From: Symbiodinium natans
Taxonomy: Eukaryota > Sar > Dinophyceae > Suessiales > Symbiodiniaceae
Length of the DNA stretch: 16,000 nt
Reading direction: 5' to 3'
Assembly: GCA_905221605.1 (NCBI GenBank)
Contig: CAJNDS010000813.1
Span: 1 to 16,000, forward strand
Positions 1 to 10,006 of the stretch are shown one piece after another. A model generated the notes under the pieces. The model was not told the DNA's origin, did not search any database, and saw only the letters and a program-made list of their open reading frames with translations. A program made the translations under genes and the position numbers. The stretch's first letter is position 1, and the number at the start of each line of letters is the position of its first letter.

Positions 1-2506
1 GAAACCCACGGAAACCCCCAGAAACCTCGCGGAAACCCTCGCGAAACTGTAGGGAAACCCAGAGAAACCCTCCAGAAGCTTAACAAACATGAACGGAAAC
101 CCTGCGGAAACCCCTTTATCAGGACTGGATTCACCCTTTGGCAATTTACAAAGTTATTAAAGGACAGGTGCAGGAAACCCGCCACCCAATCACCGCACGC
201 CAATGTCAGTATTATACTACCGGTCGTCCCCTAAAGGGTGAGCGCCGAAGCTGGGGCATGCCTGCCATACGAATCAATGGTCGCTGACCGTCTAAGAAGC
301 ACTTCGCGCCTTCAGGCAGAACGTCAAGGTACACATTGGTCTTTCACCAATCGGGTACAGAAAAAGGAATGCAGTCTACGTCTGCCTGGCTTCACCGTCC
401 ACGTCACAACTTGCTATAGAACAAGACTGACTTCCTGCCTCAGGGTTCATGTCAGACTCAACCCAAGGACCTGACTGAAGGCATGACTGGTTTCTTGCAC
501 CCAAAGCTTTGCCCCCGCGCATGGCTGTTGCTACAACCATACACAGCTAGGCCACCAAGCAGCGCACGGATGAGCTTGGACACCTCCGGCCGCGCACCGG
601 CCGGCCGCGCCTGCGCCCCGTAACGAATGTGAAGCCTCTCGCATCGCCAAAAATCGGCCTTGAAGACCTCGGCAACCTCCTCCACTGAGTACTTCGCTGA
701 GCGAGTTGCGAAGGGCTTGCGACACCTTGGAAGCACAAACATGGACCCTACGGACTATGTCTGGGCACTTTTTTCGGCCAACAAATCAGGCTCCGACGTG
801 GCAGACATGGCGCAAGTACGCTAGCTGTGGCCTAGGAGCTGCTTGAGGCAAGAGCGCTCAGCGAGCAGCGGCTCAGATGCAATCTGTTGAAGACACATGG
901 CCCGTAGGCGCAAAAATTAGCAAAAGTCTCTGAGAGTCTTGCAGATCTCAAAGCATCTTGAAAAAACAATCCGGCACAAAATCCGCAAAACAGGTCTACG
1001 TGCAAACAAAAGCGAAAGTACATTGCAAAAATAGCAAACAAACGCAAAACAACGCAAATCTCCGAAATCTCCTGTAAACAAGGAACAACATTTAGGGCTG
1101 CTAAACACAAGCTAAAAGACAACCGCATGAAAGGGGCCTCCACAGTTGCAGCTCCCTTTCTGCTGCAGCATTACAAAAGCAAGCAGCTGCTTCGGACAAG
1201 CCCCTGATCCCCAAGCTTATGTTCTGCACGCTGCTCCACAAGGTTCCTGGAACAAGGGCAGGCGCAGGCACGCTGACGAGACCCAGCTGCGTGAGCCCAG
1301 GGCTCAAACTTGCGACCCCAAAAATGGGGCCGTCTCGCGGCCCCAAAAATGGGGCCACGAAATGCACCCAGCTTCCCTTATTATAATGTGTAAATACATG
1401 AAAAGGCTGGAACTGCGACCCCAAAATTGGGGCCGCCTGGCGGCCCCAATTTTGGTGTCGCTAAATCTGCATTTTTCGAGCCCCTGCGCTCCCCAGATTG
1501 CGACGCTACAGCAACTCTGACCCACAGGCAAGCTCCTAGCGTGGAGAATTTTTTTTTAAAGAACAACGACCCTCCACAGGCAGCTTTCTTGCGGAAGTGA
1601 TCAACATAATAGAAACGGGCACCGGGGAGGCCACGCACAAGCGGACGTGACTTTTGCACACAAAAGCGGACCCAGAATCTGGCCTCGGAACAATTTCCTG
1701 CGCAAAGACCCGGAGCACATATGGAAAACCTACTCGGACCTACTCCTGCGGAAAAATACAGCTGGGTTAGCCCCAGCGGTCACTTCTGATTCTCCCTGTG
1801 CCATCAGCATCCACCTCCACAACCTCACCTGGCAGCGCTGCAAAGCCGCACGACACACTGCGCCGCTTGCATCTTGCCTATCTGGACGAGCGCCGACCGC
1901 ATCATGTGACAAATTCCAAAGCTTGAAGTAACTGAGGAAATCCATGGTGCCATGGAAGCTCATGGAAACCCTCGCTGAAGCTTCTGACATCTTTTTCCAA
2001 AGCCGCAAAGCATGAGAAAACCAATCGAAACCCCGCGGAGATTTTGCAGGAACCCTCACAAAGCTCCACTGGAAGCTGTAAAGACCTGCGCACGACCTAT
2101 ATAAGAAAACCCACAGAAACCCCGCGGAAACCCTCACACAGCCCTAAGAAACCCACGGAAACCCCTTCAAAGCTGTCAAAAACCATGGAAAACCCACGGT
2201 AACCTTCACAAGACATTAGAAAAACCTTCCGAGAGCTTCAAAAACCTACGCAAAATCTAACAAAACCCACTGAAACCCCGCAAACCTTAGAAAACCCCAG
2301 GGAAACCATCTGCTTTTAAAAAACCAAGGCAAAACTTGACAAAACCCACGGACATCCGCGGAAACCCTCACAAAACTTTAGAGAAATTCAAGGAAAACCT
2401 CCGGAAAGTTCAAAAACTGCACGAAATCCCACGGAAACCCTCACGAAACCCTTGAGGAACCTACCAAAACCATCCAATAGGTTTTAACACATGCACGAAA
2501 TCTAAG
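1..2506 (+). repeat. Array unit R1
   Basis: This is the first copy and it continues leftwards out of the window. Relative to R2 it lacks 51 bp after the GGGTGA at about 236-241, which removes a segment present at 2747-2797 in R2. This explains its shorter period. It keeps a 22-bp segment near 1860-1881 that R2 has lost. Its layout is: GAAACCC repeat remnant (1-184), mixed sequence, GC-rich core around 585-620, A-rich GCAAA-type block (about 909-1130), GGGGCC palindrome module (1311-1461), a T9-type run near 1550, and the long phased GAAACCC block (about 1934-2506). Confidence 0.92.
1311..1461. repeat. Duplicated GGGGCC palindrome module in R1
   Basis: Two related palindromic modules lie about 100 bp apart. 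The first (1311-1358) has two 18-bp near-palindromes, each with arms GGCCCCA and TGGGGCC around AAAA; the second of these (1339-1356) is perfect. The second module (1415-1461) is a near-perfect 47-bp palindrome centred on T1438. Its arms begin GCGACCCCAAAATTGGGG and their mirror has one mismatched pair. As RNA or single-stranded DNA it would form a 23-bp stem with almost no loop. The modules share their first bases, so one arose by duplication of the other. Confidence 0.85.
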
Positions 2507-2690
2507 GAAACCCACGGAAACCCCCAGAAACCCCGCGGAAACCCTCGCGAAACTGTAGGGAAACCCAGGGAAACCCTCCAGAAGCTTAACAAACATGAAC
2601 GGAAACCCTGCGGAAACCCCTTTATCAGGACTGGATTCACCCTTTGGCAATTTACAAAGTTATTAAAGGACAGGTGCAGGAAACCCGCCA
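1934..2690. repeat. Degenerate 10-11 bp GAAACCC phased repeat block (R1/R2 junction)
   Basis: About 0.75 kb is built from a degenerate motif beginning GAAAC or GAAACCC and recurring every 10 or 11 bp, for example near 2115-2160 and 2507-2560. Consensus variants are GAAACCCACG, GAAACCCCGCG and GAAACCCTCAC. Interspersed AAAGCTTC and AAAGTTC variants keep the spacing. A partial block of the same kind opens the window (1-184). The complementary strand reads GGGTTTCC repeats, which give spurious Gly-Phe-Pro-rich open frames. Function unknown. Confidence 0.85.
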
Positions 2691-5052
2691 CCCAATCACC
2701 GCACGCCAATGTCAGTATTATACTACCGGTCGTCCCCTAAAGGGTGAAGGACGCAAGAGGTGTTCTTCTGCTTCTGGCGAGGACCTCTGTCAACCGGAGC
2801 GCCGAAGCTGGGGCATGCCTGCCATACGAATCAATGGTCGCTGACCGTCTAAGAAGCACTTCGCGCCTTCAGGCAGAACGTCAAGGTACACATTGGTCTT
2901 TCACCAATCGGGTTCAGAAAAAGGAATACAGTCTACGTCTGCCTGGCTTCACCGTCCACGTCACAACTTGCTATAGAACAAGACTGACTTCCTGCCTCAG
3001 GGTTCATGTCAGACTCAACCCAAGGACCTGACTGAAGGCATGACTGGTTTCTTGCACCCAAAGCTTTGACCCCGCGCATGGCTGTTGCTACAACCATACA
3101 CTGCAGCTAGGCCACCAAGCAGCGCACGGATGAGCTTGGACACCTCCGGCCGCGCACCGGCCGGCCGCGCCTGCGCCCTGCAACGAATGTGAAGCCTCTC
3201 GCATCGCCAAAAATCGGCCTTGAAGACCTCGGCAACCTCCTCCACTGAGTACTTCGCTGAGCGAGTTGCGAAGGGCTTGCGACACCTTGGAAGCACAAAC
3301 ATGGACCCTACGGACTATGTCTGGGCACTTTTTTCGGCCAACAAATCAGGCTCCGACGTGGCAGACATGGCGCAAGTACGCTAGCTGTGGCCTAGGAGCT
3401 GCTTGAGGCAAGAGCGCTCAGCGAGCAGCGGCTCAGATGCAATCTGTTGAAGACACATGGCCCGTAGGCGCAAAAATTAGCAAAAGTCTCTGAGAGTCTT
3501 GCAGATCTCAAGGCATCTTGAAAAAACAATCCGGCACAAAATCCAGCAAAACAGGTCTACGTGCAAACAAAAGCAAAAATACATTGCAAAAATAGCAAAC
3601 AAACGCAAAACAACGCAAATCTCCGAAATCTCCTGTAAACAAGGAACAACATTTAGGGCTGCTAAACACAAGCTAAAAGACAACCGCATGAAAGTGGCCT
3701 CCACAGTTGCAGCTCCCTTTCTGCTGCAGCATTACAAAAGCAAGCAGCTGCTTCGGACAAGCCCCTGATCCCCAAGCTTATGTTCTGCACGCTGCTCCCC
3801 AAGGTTCCTGGAACAAGGGCAGGCGCAGGCACGCTGACGAGACCCAGCTGCGTGAGCCCAGGGCTCAAACTTGCGACCCCAAAAATGGGGCCGTCTCGCG
3901 GCCCCAAAAATGGGGCCACGAAATGCACCCAGCTTCCCTTATTATAATGTGTAAATACATGAAAAGGCTGGAACTGCGACCCCAAAATTGGGGCCGCCTG
4001 GCGGCCCCAATTTTGGTGTCGCTAAATCTGCATTTTTCGAGCCCCTGCGCTCCCCAGATTGCGACGCTACAGCAACTCTGACCCACAGGCAAGCTCCTAG
4101 CGTGGAGAATTTTTTTTTTAAAGAACAACGACCCTCCACAGGCAGCTTTCTTGCGGAAGTGATCAACATAATAGAAACGGGCACCGGGGAGGCCACGCAC
4201 AAGCGGACGTGACTTTTGCACACAAAAGCGGACCCAGAATCTGGCCTCGGAACAATTTCCTGCGCAAAGACCCGGAGCACATATGGAAAACCTACTCGGA
4301 CCTACTCCTGCGGAAAAATACAGCTGGGTTAGCCCCAGCGGTCACTTCTGATTCTCCCTGTGCCATCAGCATCCACCTCCACAACCTCACCTGGCAGCGC
4401 TGCAAAGCCGCACGACACACTCTGGACGAGCGCCGACCGCATCATGTGACAAATTCCAAAGCTTGAAGTAACGCTGAGGAAATCCATGGTGCCATGGAAG
4501 CTCATGGAAACCCTCGCTGAAGCTTCTGACATCTTTTTCCAAAGCCGCAAAGCATGAGAAAACCAATCGAAACCCCGCGGAGATTTTGCAGGAACCCTCA
4601 CAAAGCTCCACTGGAAGCTTTAAAGACCTGCGCACGACCTATATAAGAAAACCCACAGAAACCCCGCGGAAACCCTCACACAGCCCTAAGAAACCCACGG
4701 AAACCCCTTCAAAGCTGTCAAAAACCATGGAAAACCCACGGTAACCTTCACAAGACATTAGAAAAACCTTCCGAGAGCTTCAAAAACCTACGCAAAATCT
4801 AACAAAACCCACTGAAACCCCGCAAACCTTAGAAAACCCCAGGGAAACCATCTGAAAGCTTTTAAAAAACCAAGGCAAAACTTGACAAAACCCACGGACA
4901 TCCGCGGAAACCCTCACAAAACTTTAGAGAAATTCAAGGAAAACCTCCGGAAAGTTCAAAAACTGCACGAAATCCCACGGAAACCCTCACGAAACCCTTG
5001 AGGAACCTACCAAAACCATCCAATAGGTTTTAACACATGCACGAAATCTAAG
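2507..5052 (+). repeat. Array unit R2
   Basis: Second, complete copy, near-identical to R1 and R3. It carries the 51-bp segment missing in R1, but lacks 22 bp after position 4420 that R1 and R3 both have. The A-rich block lies at about 3470-3690, the palindrome module at 3872-4022, the poly-T run near 4110, and the phased GAAACCC block from about 4476 into R3. Confidence 0.93.
3872..4022. repeat. Duplicated GGGGCC palindrome module in R2
   Basis: R2 equivalent of 1311-1461, unchanged by eye. The 47-bp near-perfect palindrome is at 3976-4022, and the paired 18-bp near-palindromes lie upstream within 3872-3920. Confidence 0.85.
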
Positions 5053-5236
5053 GAAACCCACGGAAACCCCCAGAAACCCCGCGGAAACCCTCGCGAAACT
5101 GTAGGGAAACCCAGGGAAACCCTCCAGAAGCTTAACAAACATGAACGGAAACCCTGCGGAAACCCCTTTATCAGGACTGGATTCACCCTTTGGCAATTTA
5201 CAAAGTTATTAAAGGACAGGTGCAGGAAACCCGCCA
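4476..5236. repeat. Degenerate GAAACCC phased repeat block (R2/R3 junction)
   Basis: This is the same ~10-11 bp GAAACCC-type repeat as at 1934-2690, in the next array period. Compared with the first block it carries a 4-bp insertion near 4856 (GAAAGC context before the TTTTAAAA) and GC after TAAC near 4473. The motif spacing is retained. Confidence 0.85.
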
Positions 5237-7614
5237 CCCAATCACCGCACGCCAATGTCAGTATTATACTACCGGTCGTCCCCTAAAGGGTGAAGGACGC
5301 AAGAGGTGTTCTTCTGCTTCTGGCGAGGACCTCTGTCAACCGGAGCGCCGAAGCTGGGGCATGCCTGCCATACGAATCAATGGTCGCTGACCGTCTAAGA
5401 AGCACTTCGCGCCTTCAGGCAGAACGTCAAGGTACACATTGGTCTTTCACCAATCGGGTTCAGAAAAAGTCTACGTCTGCCTGGCTTCACCGTCCACGTC
5501 ACAACTTGCTATAGAACAAGACTGACTTCCTGCCTCAGGGTTCATGTCAGACTCAACCCAAGGACCTGACTGAAGGCATGACTGGTTTCTTGCACCCAAA
5601 GCTTTGACCCCGCGCATGGCTGTTGCTACAACCATACACTGCAGCTAGGCCACCAAGCAGCGCACGGATGAGCTTGGACACCTCCGGCCGCGCACCGGCC
5701 GGCCGCGCCTGCGCCCCGCAACGAATGTGAAGCCTCTCGCATCGCCAAAAATCGGCCTTGAAGACCTCGGCAACCTCCTCCACTGAGTACTTCGCTGAGC
5801 GAGTTGCGAAGGGCTTGCGACACCTTGGAAGCACAAACATGGACCCTACGGACTATGTCTGGGCACTTTTTTCGGCCAACAAATCAGGCTCCGACGTGGC
5901 AGACATGGCGCAAGTACGCTAGCTGTGGCCTAGGAGCTGCTTGAGGCAAGAGAGCGCTCAGCGAGCAGCGGCTCAGATGCAATCTGTTGAAGACACATGG
6001 CCCGTAGGCGCAAAAATTAGCAAAAGTCTCTGAGAGTCTTGCAGATCTCAAGGCATCTTGAAAAAACAATCCGGCACAAAATCCAGCAAAACAGGTCTAC
6101 GTGCAAACAAAAGCAAAAGTACATTGCAAAAATAGCAAACAAACGCAAAACAACGCAAATCTCCGAAATGTCCTGTAAACAAGGAACAACATTTAGGGCT
6201 GCTAAACACAAGCTAAAAGACAACCGCATGAAAGTGGCCTCCACAGTTGCAGCTCCCTTTCTGCTGCAGCATTACAAAAGCAAGCAGCTGCTTCGGACAA
6301 GCCCCTGATCCCCAAGCTTATGTTCTGCACGCTGCTCCCCAAGGTTCCTGGAACAAGGGCAGGCGCAGGCACGCTGACGAGACCCAGCTGCGTGAGCCCA
6401 GGGCTCAAACTTGCGACCCCAAAAATGGGGCCGTCTCGCGGCCCCAAAAATGGGGCCACGAAATGCACCCAGCTTCCCTTATTATAATGTGTAAATACAT
6501 GAAAAGGCTGGAACTGCGACCCCAAAATTGGGGCCGCCTGGCGGCCCCAATTTTGGTGTCGCTAAATCTGCATTTTTCGAGCCCCTGCGCTCCCCAGATT
6601 GCGACGCTACAGCAACTCTGACCCACAGGCAAGCTCCTAGCGTGGAGAATTTTTTTTTTAAAGAACAACGACCCTCCACAGGCAGCTTTCTTGCGGAAGT
6701 GATCAACATAATAGAAACGGGCACCGGGGAGGCCACGCACAAGCGGACGTGACTTTTGCACACAAAAGCGGACCCAGAATCTGGCCTCGGAACAATTTCC
6801 TGCGCAAAGACCCGGAGCACATATGGAAAACCTACTCGGACCTACTCCTGCGGAAAAATACAGCTGGGTTAGCCCCAGCGGTCACTTCTGATTCTCCCTG
6901 TGCCATCAGCATCCACCTCCACAACCTCACCTGGCAGCGCTGCAAAGCCGCACGACACACTGCGCCGCTTGCATCTTGCCTATCTGGACGAGCGCCGACC
7001 GCATCATGTGACAAATTCCAAAGCTTGAAGTAACGCTGAGGAAATCCATGGTGCCATGGAAGCTCATGGAAACCCTCGCTGAAGCTTCTGACATCTTTTT
7101 CCAAAGCCGCAAAGCATGAGAAAACCAATCGAAACCCCGCGGAGATTTTGCAGGAACCCTCACAAAGCTCCACTGGAAGCTTTAAAGACCTGCGCACGAC
7201 CTATATAAGAAAACCCACAGAAACCCCGCGGAAACCCTCACACAGCCCTAAGAAACCCACGGAAACCCCTTCAAAGCTGTCAAAAACCATGGAAAACCCA
7301 CGGTAACCTTCACAAGACATTAGAAAAACCTTACGAGAGCTTCAAAAACCTACGCAAAATCTAACAAAACCCACTGAAACCCCGCAAACCTTAGAAAACC
7401 CCAGGGAAACCATCTGAAAGCTTTTAAAAAACCAAGGCAAAACTTGACAAAACCCACGGACATCCGCGGAAACCCTCACAAAACTTTAGAGAAATTCAAG
7501 GAAAACCTCCGGAAAGTTCAAAAACTGCACGAAATCCCACGGAAACCCTCACGAAACCCTTGAGGAACCTACCAAAACCATCCAATAGGTTTTAACACAT
7601 GCACGAAATCTAAG
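5053..7614 (+). repeat. Array unit R3
   Basis: Third, complete copy. It lacks 8 bp after position 5468 (a GAATACAG present in R2) and has a 2-bp AG insertion near 5950. It retains the 22-bp segment lost from R2. The A-rich block lies at about 6010-6230, the palindrome module at 6412-6562, and the phased GAAACCC block from about 7038 into R4. Confidence 0.93.
6412..6562. repeat. Duplicated GGGGCC palindrome module in R3
   Basis: R3 equivalent of 1311-1461, unchanged by eye. The 47-bp near-perfect palindrome is at 6516-6562. Confidence 0.85.
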
Positions 7615-7798
7615 GAAACCCACGGAAACCCCAGAAACCCCGCGGAAACCCTCGCGAAACTGTAGGGAAACCCAGGGAAACCCTCCAGAAGCTTAACAAA
7701 CATGAACGGAAACCCTGCGGAAACCCCTTTATCAGGACTGGATTCACCCTTTGGCAATTTAGAAAGTTATTAAAGGACAGGTGCAGGAAACCCGCCAC
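7038..7798. repeat. Degenerate GAAACCC phased repeat block (R3/R4 junction)
   Basis: Third complete block of the GAAACCC-type repeat. It matches the block at 4476-5236 apart from rare changes, such as a C-to-A change in CCTTACGAGAG near 7331 and a lost C near 7631. Confidence 0.85.
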
Positions 7799-8690
7799 CC
7801 AATCACCGCACGCCAATGTCAGTATTATACTACCGGTCGTCCCCTAAAGGGTGAAGGACGCAAGAGGTGTTCTTCTGCTTCTGGCGAGGACCTCTGTCAA
7901 CCGGAGCGCCGAAGCTGGGGCATGCCTGCGCCTTCAGGCAGAACAAGGTACACATTGGTCTTTCACCAATCGGGTTCAGAAAAAGGAATACAGTCTACGT
8001 CTGCCTGGCTTCACCGTCCACGTCACAACTTGCTACAGAACAAGACTGACTTCCTGCCTCAGGGTTCATGTCAGACTCAACCCAAGGACCTGACTGAAGG
8101 CGTGACTGGTTTCTTGCACCCAAAGCTTTGACCCCGCGCATGGCTGTTGCGACAACCATACACTGCAGCCAGGCCACCAAGCAGCGCACGGATGAGCTTG
8201 GAGCCTCTCGCATCGCCAAAAATCGGCCTTGAAGACCTCGGCAACCTCCTCCACTGAGTACTTCGCTGAGCGAGTTGCGAAGGGCTTGCGACACCTTGGA
8301 AGCACAAACATGGACCCTACGGACTATGTCTGGGCACTTTTTTCGGCCAACAAATCAGGCTCCGACGTGGCAGACATGGCGCAAGCACGCTAGCTGTGGC
8401 CGAGGAGCTGCTTGAGGCAAAAGCGCTCAGCGAGCAAGCGGCTCAGATGCAATCTGTTGAAGACACATGGCCCGTAGGCGCAAAAATTAGCAAAAGTCTC
8501 TGAGTCTTGCAGATCTCAAGGCATCTTGAAAAAACAATCCGGCACAAAATCCAGCAAAACAGGTCTACGTGCAAACAAAAGCAAAAGTACATTGCAAAAA
8601 ATAGCAAACAAACGCAAAACAACGCAAATCTCCGAAATCTCCTATAAACAAGGAACAACATTTAAGGCTGCTAAACACAAGAAAGTAGCA
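7615..8690 (+). repeat. Array unit R4, truncated edge copy
   Basis: The fourth copy holds only the first ~1.08 kb of the unit. It carries more damage than R1-R3: loss of about 42 bp after CATGCCTGC near 7929, a 3-bp loss at about 7944, loss of the ~60-bp GC-rich core after GATGAGCTTGG near 8201, and small indels near 8500 and 8600. Homology stops just after CTAAACACAAG (8670-8681). A few more matching bases (AAAGT) suggest an 18-bp loss just before the break. The palindrome module and the following GAAACCC block are absent. Confidence 0.88.
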
Positions 8691-9176
8691 AACTGCCGGT
8701 GGGTTTTCTCCTATTGTTCGCACAGTTGATATATGTGCCCTTCTAGTTTTCCAGTTGACACGTGATGTGCACTTGAGTTGTCTGCTATAAGTGTGAAGCA
8801 TGGGCAGGAGGACATGTCAGGCAGTGCAGATTTCTTTTGGCTTGGTGAGACCTTGTTTTTTGAGTCGGAAGAACCGTTTTCTGTTCGTTTTCTTGAAACT
8901 CGTTTGTTGGAACTTGTTTCCTGTTTGTGACCTGGTATTTGGTGACACTGTGGAGGCCACTTTCATGCGGTTGTCTTTTAGCTGCATATTTGAACCGATT
9001 GCTGTGGGCAGAAGTTGAAACAGTGACAAAACGAGCTTCCAAGCAAGTTGCATGTCCTTCAAGATTTATGGAGCGTAACAGCCCTTTGCTTCATTACCAG
9101 CCGCCACACCGTGTGCTCCAGATCCTTGTGGGTGCGCACTTGACGCACTGTCAAGGTGGGTGCACAATTGTAACAT
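8691..9176. other. T-rich spacer between array and inverted copy; no gene seen
   Basis: This stretch of about 490 bp separates the truncated unit R4 from the inverted copy. It is not part of the array unit except for the reversed fragment at 8948-8983. Short open frames on both strands have no recognisable content. A small inverted repeat is visible at 9139-9155 (CTTGAC, 5-nt loop, GTCAAG), flanked by GTGC and GCAC. TGTTGGAA near 8904 resembles the start of some plant copia LTRs, but nothing else supports an LTR there. Confidence 0.6.
8948..8983 (-). repeat. 36-bp reversed fragment of the array unit
   Basis: The sequence from CTGTGGAGGCC to CTTTTAGCT is the reverse complement of the AGCTAAAAGACAACC to CCACAG segment of each full unit (for example around 3671-3706). 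The same 36 bp recurs as a direct repeat at 9177-9212 with 34 of 36 positions identical, where it forms the edge of the larger inverted copy. Confidence 0.88.
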
Positions 9177-9890
9177 TGTGGAGGCCACTTTCATGCAGTT
9201 GTCTTTTAGCTTGCGTTTAGCAGCCCTAGATGTTGTTTCTTGTTGACAGAGATTTTCGGAGATTTGCGTTGTTTTGCGTTTGTTTGCTGTTTTTGCAAAT
9301 GTACTTTTGCTTTTGTTTGCACGTAGACCTGTTTTGGATTTTGTTTTTTCAAGATGCCTTGAGATCTGCAAGACTCTCAGAGACTTTTGCTAATTTTTGC
9401 GCCTACGGGGGGGAAAGACCGATGTGTACCTTGACGTTCTGCCTGAAGGCGCGAAGTGCTTCTTGGACGGTCAGTGACCATTGATTCGTGTGGCAGGCGC
9501 CCCAGCTTCTGCTCGGTCCCTCGCCAGAAGCAGAAGAACACCTCTTGCATTCTTCACCCTGGGGACGACCGGTAGTTTCACACTGACATTGGCGTGTGGT
9601 GATTGGGTGGCGGGTTTCCTGCACCTGTCCTTTAATAACTTTGTAAATTGCCAAAGGGTGAATCCAGTCGATAAAGTTTCCGCAGGGTTTCTGTTCATGT
9701 TTGGGCTTCTGGAGGGTTTTCCTGGGTTTCCTACAGTTTCACGAGGGTTTCCGCGGGGTTTCTGGGGGTTTCTGTGGGTTTCCTTGGATCTCGTGCATGG
9801 TTTTGGTAAGAGTTTCGTGAGGGTTTCCGTGGGATTTCGTGCAGTTTTTGAACTTTCCGAAGGTTTTCCTTGAATTTCTGTAAAGTTTTT
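9177..9890 (-). repeat. Inverted, internally deleted copy of the 2.5-kb unit
   Basis: Read on the minus strand, this stretch follows the array unit from the GAAACCC block (CAAAACTTTAGAG, near 2377 in R1), through the sequence around 2600-2902, then jumps to the sequence from about 3461 to 3705. Against R2 it lacks about 558 bp (roughly 2903-3460), with the join near 9406-9412 in a run of G. Substitutions and small indels are more frequent than between R1, R2 and R3, so it is an older or unhomogenised copy. It loses homology at 9890, about 117 bp before the candidate primer-binding site of the retrotransposon. Confidence 0.9.
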
Positions 9891-10006
9891 CTACTACCTG
9901 GGAACCCCACCTGCCAACCCAAAGGGTTGATGAGCATGTGTGGATTTGTGACTCATGTTTTACCGACTTACCGGTTCAAGGAAAAAGAGCGACTTGAAGC
10001 AAAGCA
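9891..10006 (+). other. Possible 5' LTR end / leader of the retrotransposon
   Basis: This stretch of 116 bp lies between the end of the inverted array copy and the candidate primer-binding site. It ends in AAAGCA, giving the CA expected at an LTR end. A TG occurs at 9899 (TGGGAACCCC), which would make a very short LTR of 108 bp. Alternatively the LTR is longer and includes part of the inverted array sequence. Without the 3' LTR neither option can be chosen. No TATA box or other promoter element was recognised. Confidence 0.3.

Larger units (their letters stand above)
1..8690. repeat. Tandem array of a ~2.5-kb non-coding unit (3 full copies + truncated fourth)
   Basis: The same text recurs head to tail. 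The opening GAAACCCACGG of the window reappears at 2507, 5053 and 7615, giving periods of 2506, 2546 and 2562 bp. By eye the first three copies differ only by rare substitutions and a few indels. The fourth copy breaks off near 8690. The true unit boundary is arbitrary, because the window starts inside the array. No protein family or RNA gene is recognisable in the unit, so I treat it as satellite-like or complex tandem repeat DNA. Such recent homogeneity fits unequal crossing-over or recent amplification. An assembly that mis-sized the array cannot be excluded. Confidence 0.95.

Noticed and set aside
458-742. A minus-strand frame of 94-95 codons (MFVLPRC...) is present in R1, R2 (3015-3302) and R3 (5553-5840), with a protein-like stretch SVEEVAEVFKADFWRCE.
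   Set aside because: The R1/R2 difference is an in-frame 3-bp indel, which is mildly suggestive. However, in R4 a deletion shifts the frame, no family was recognised and the second half is GC-rich repeat. It may be a gene relic, but support is too weak for a CDS.
1146-1520. A 124-codon + strand frame (MQLPFCC...) recurs with identical protein sequence in R1, R2 (3707-4081) and R3 (6247-6621).
   Set aside because: The copies are almost identical in DNA, so conservation says nothing about selection. The frame runs through the palindrome module and ends in low-complexity sequence, no domain is seen, and the R4 and inverted copies do not preserve it.
2090-2110. TATATAAG near 2098 in each unit looks like a TATA box.
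   Set aside because: Dinoflagellate promoters generally lack a TATA box, no gene follows, and the site lies inside the GAAACCC repeat block.
1934-2690. The GAAACCC repeat as degenerate telomere repeat (CCCTAAA type).
   Set aside because: Only isolated CCCTAA strings occur. The period is 10-11 bp rather than 7, and the consensus differs.
2441-2709. Minus-strand frames with repeated Gly-Phe-Pro residues in each GAAACCC block.
   Set aside because: They are translations of the GGGTTTCC repeat, and the period in residues follows the DNA repeat. Several frames read the same way. Not a protein gene.
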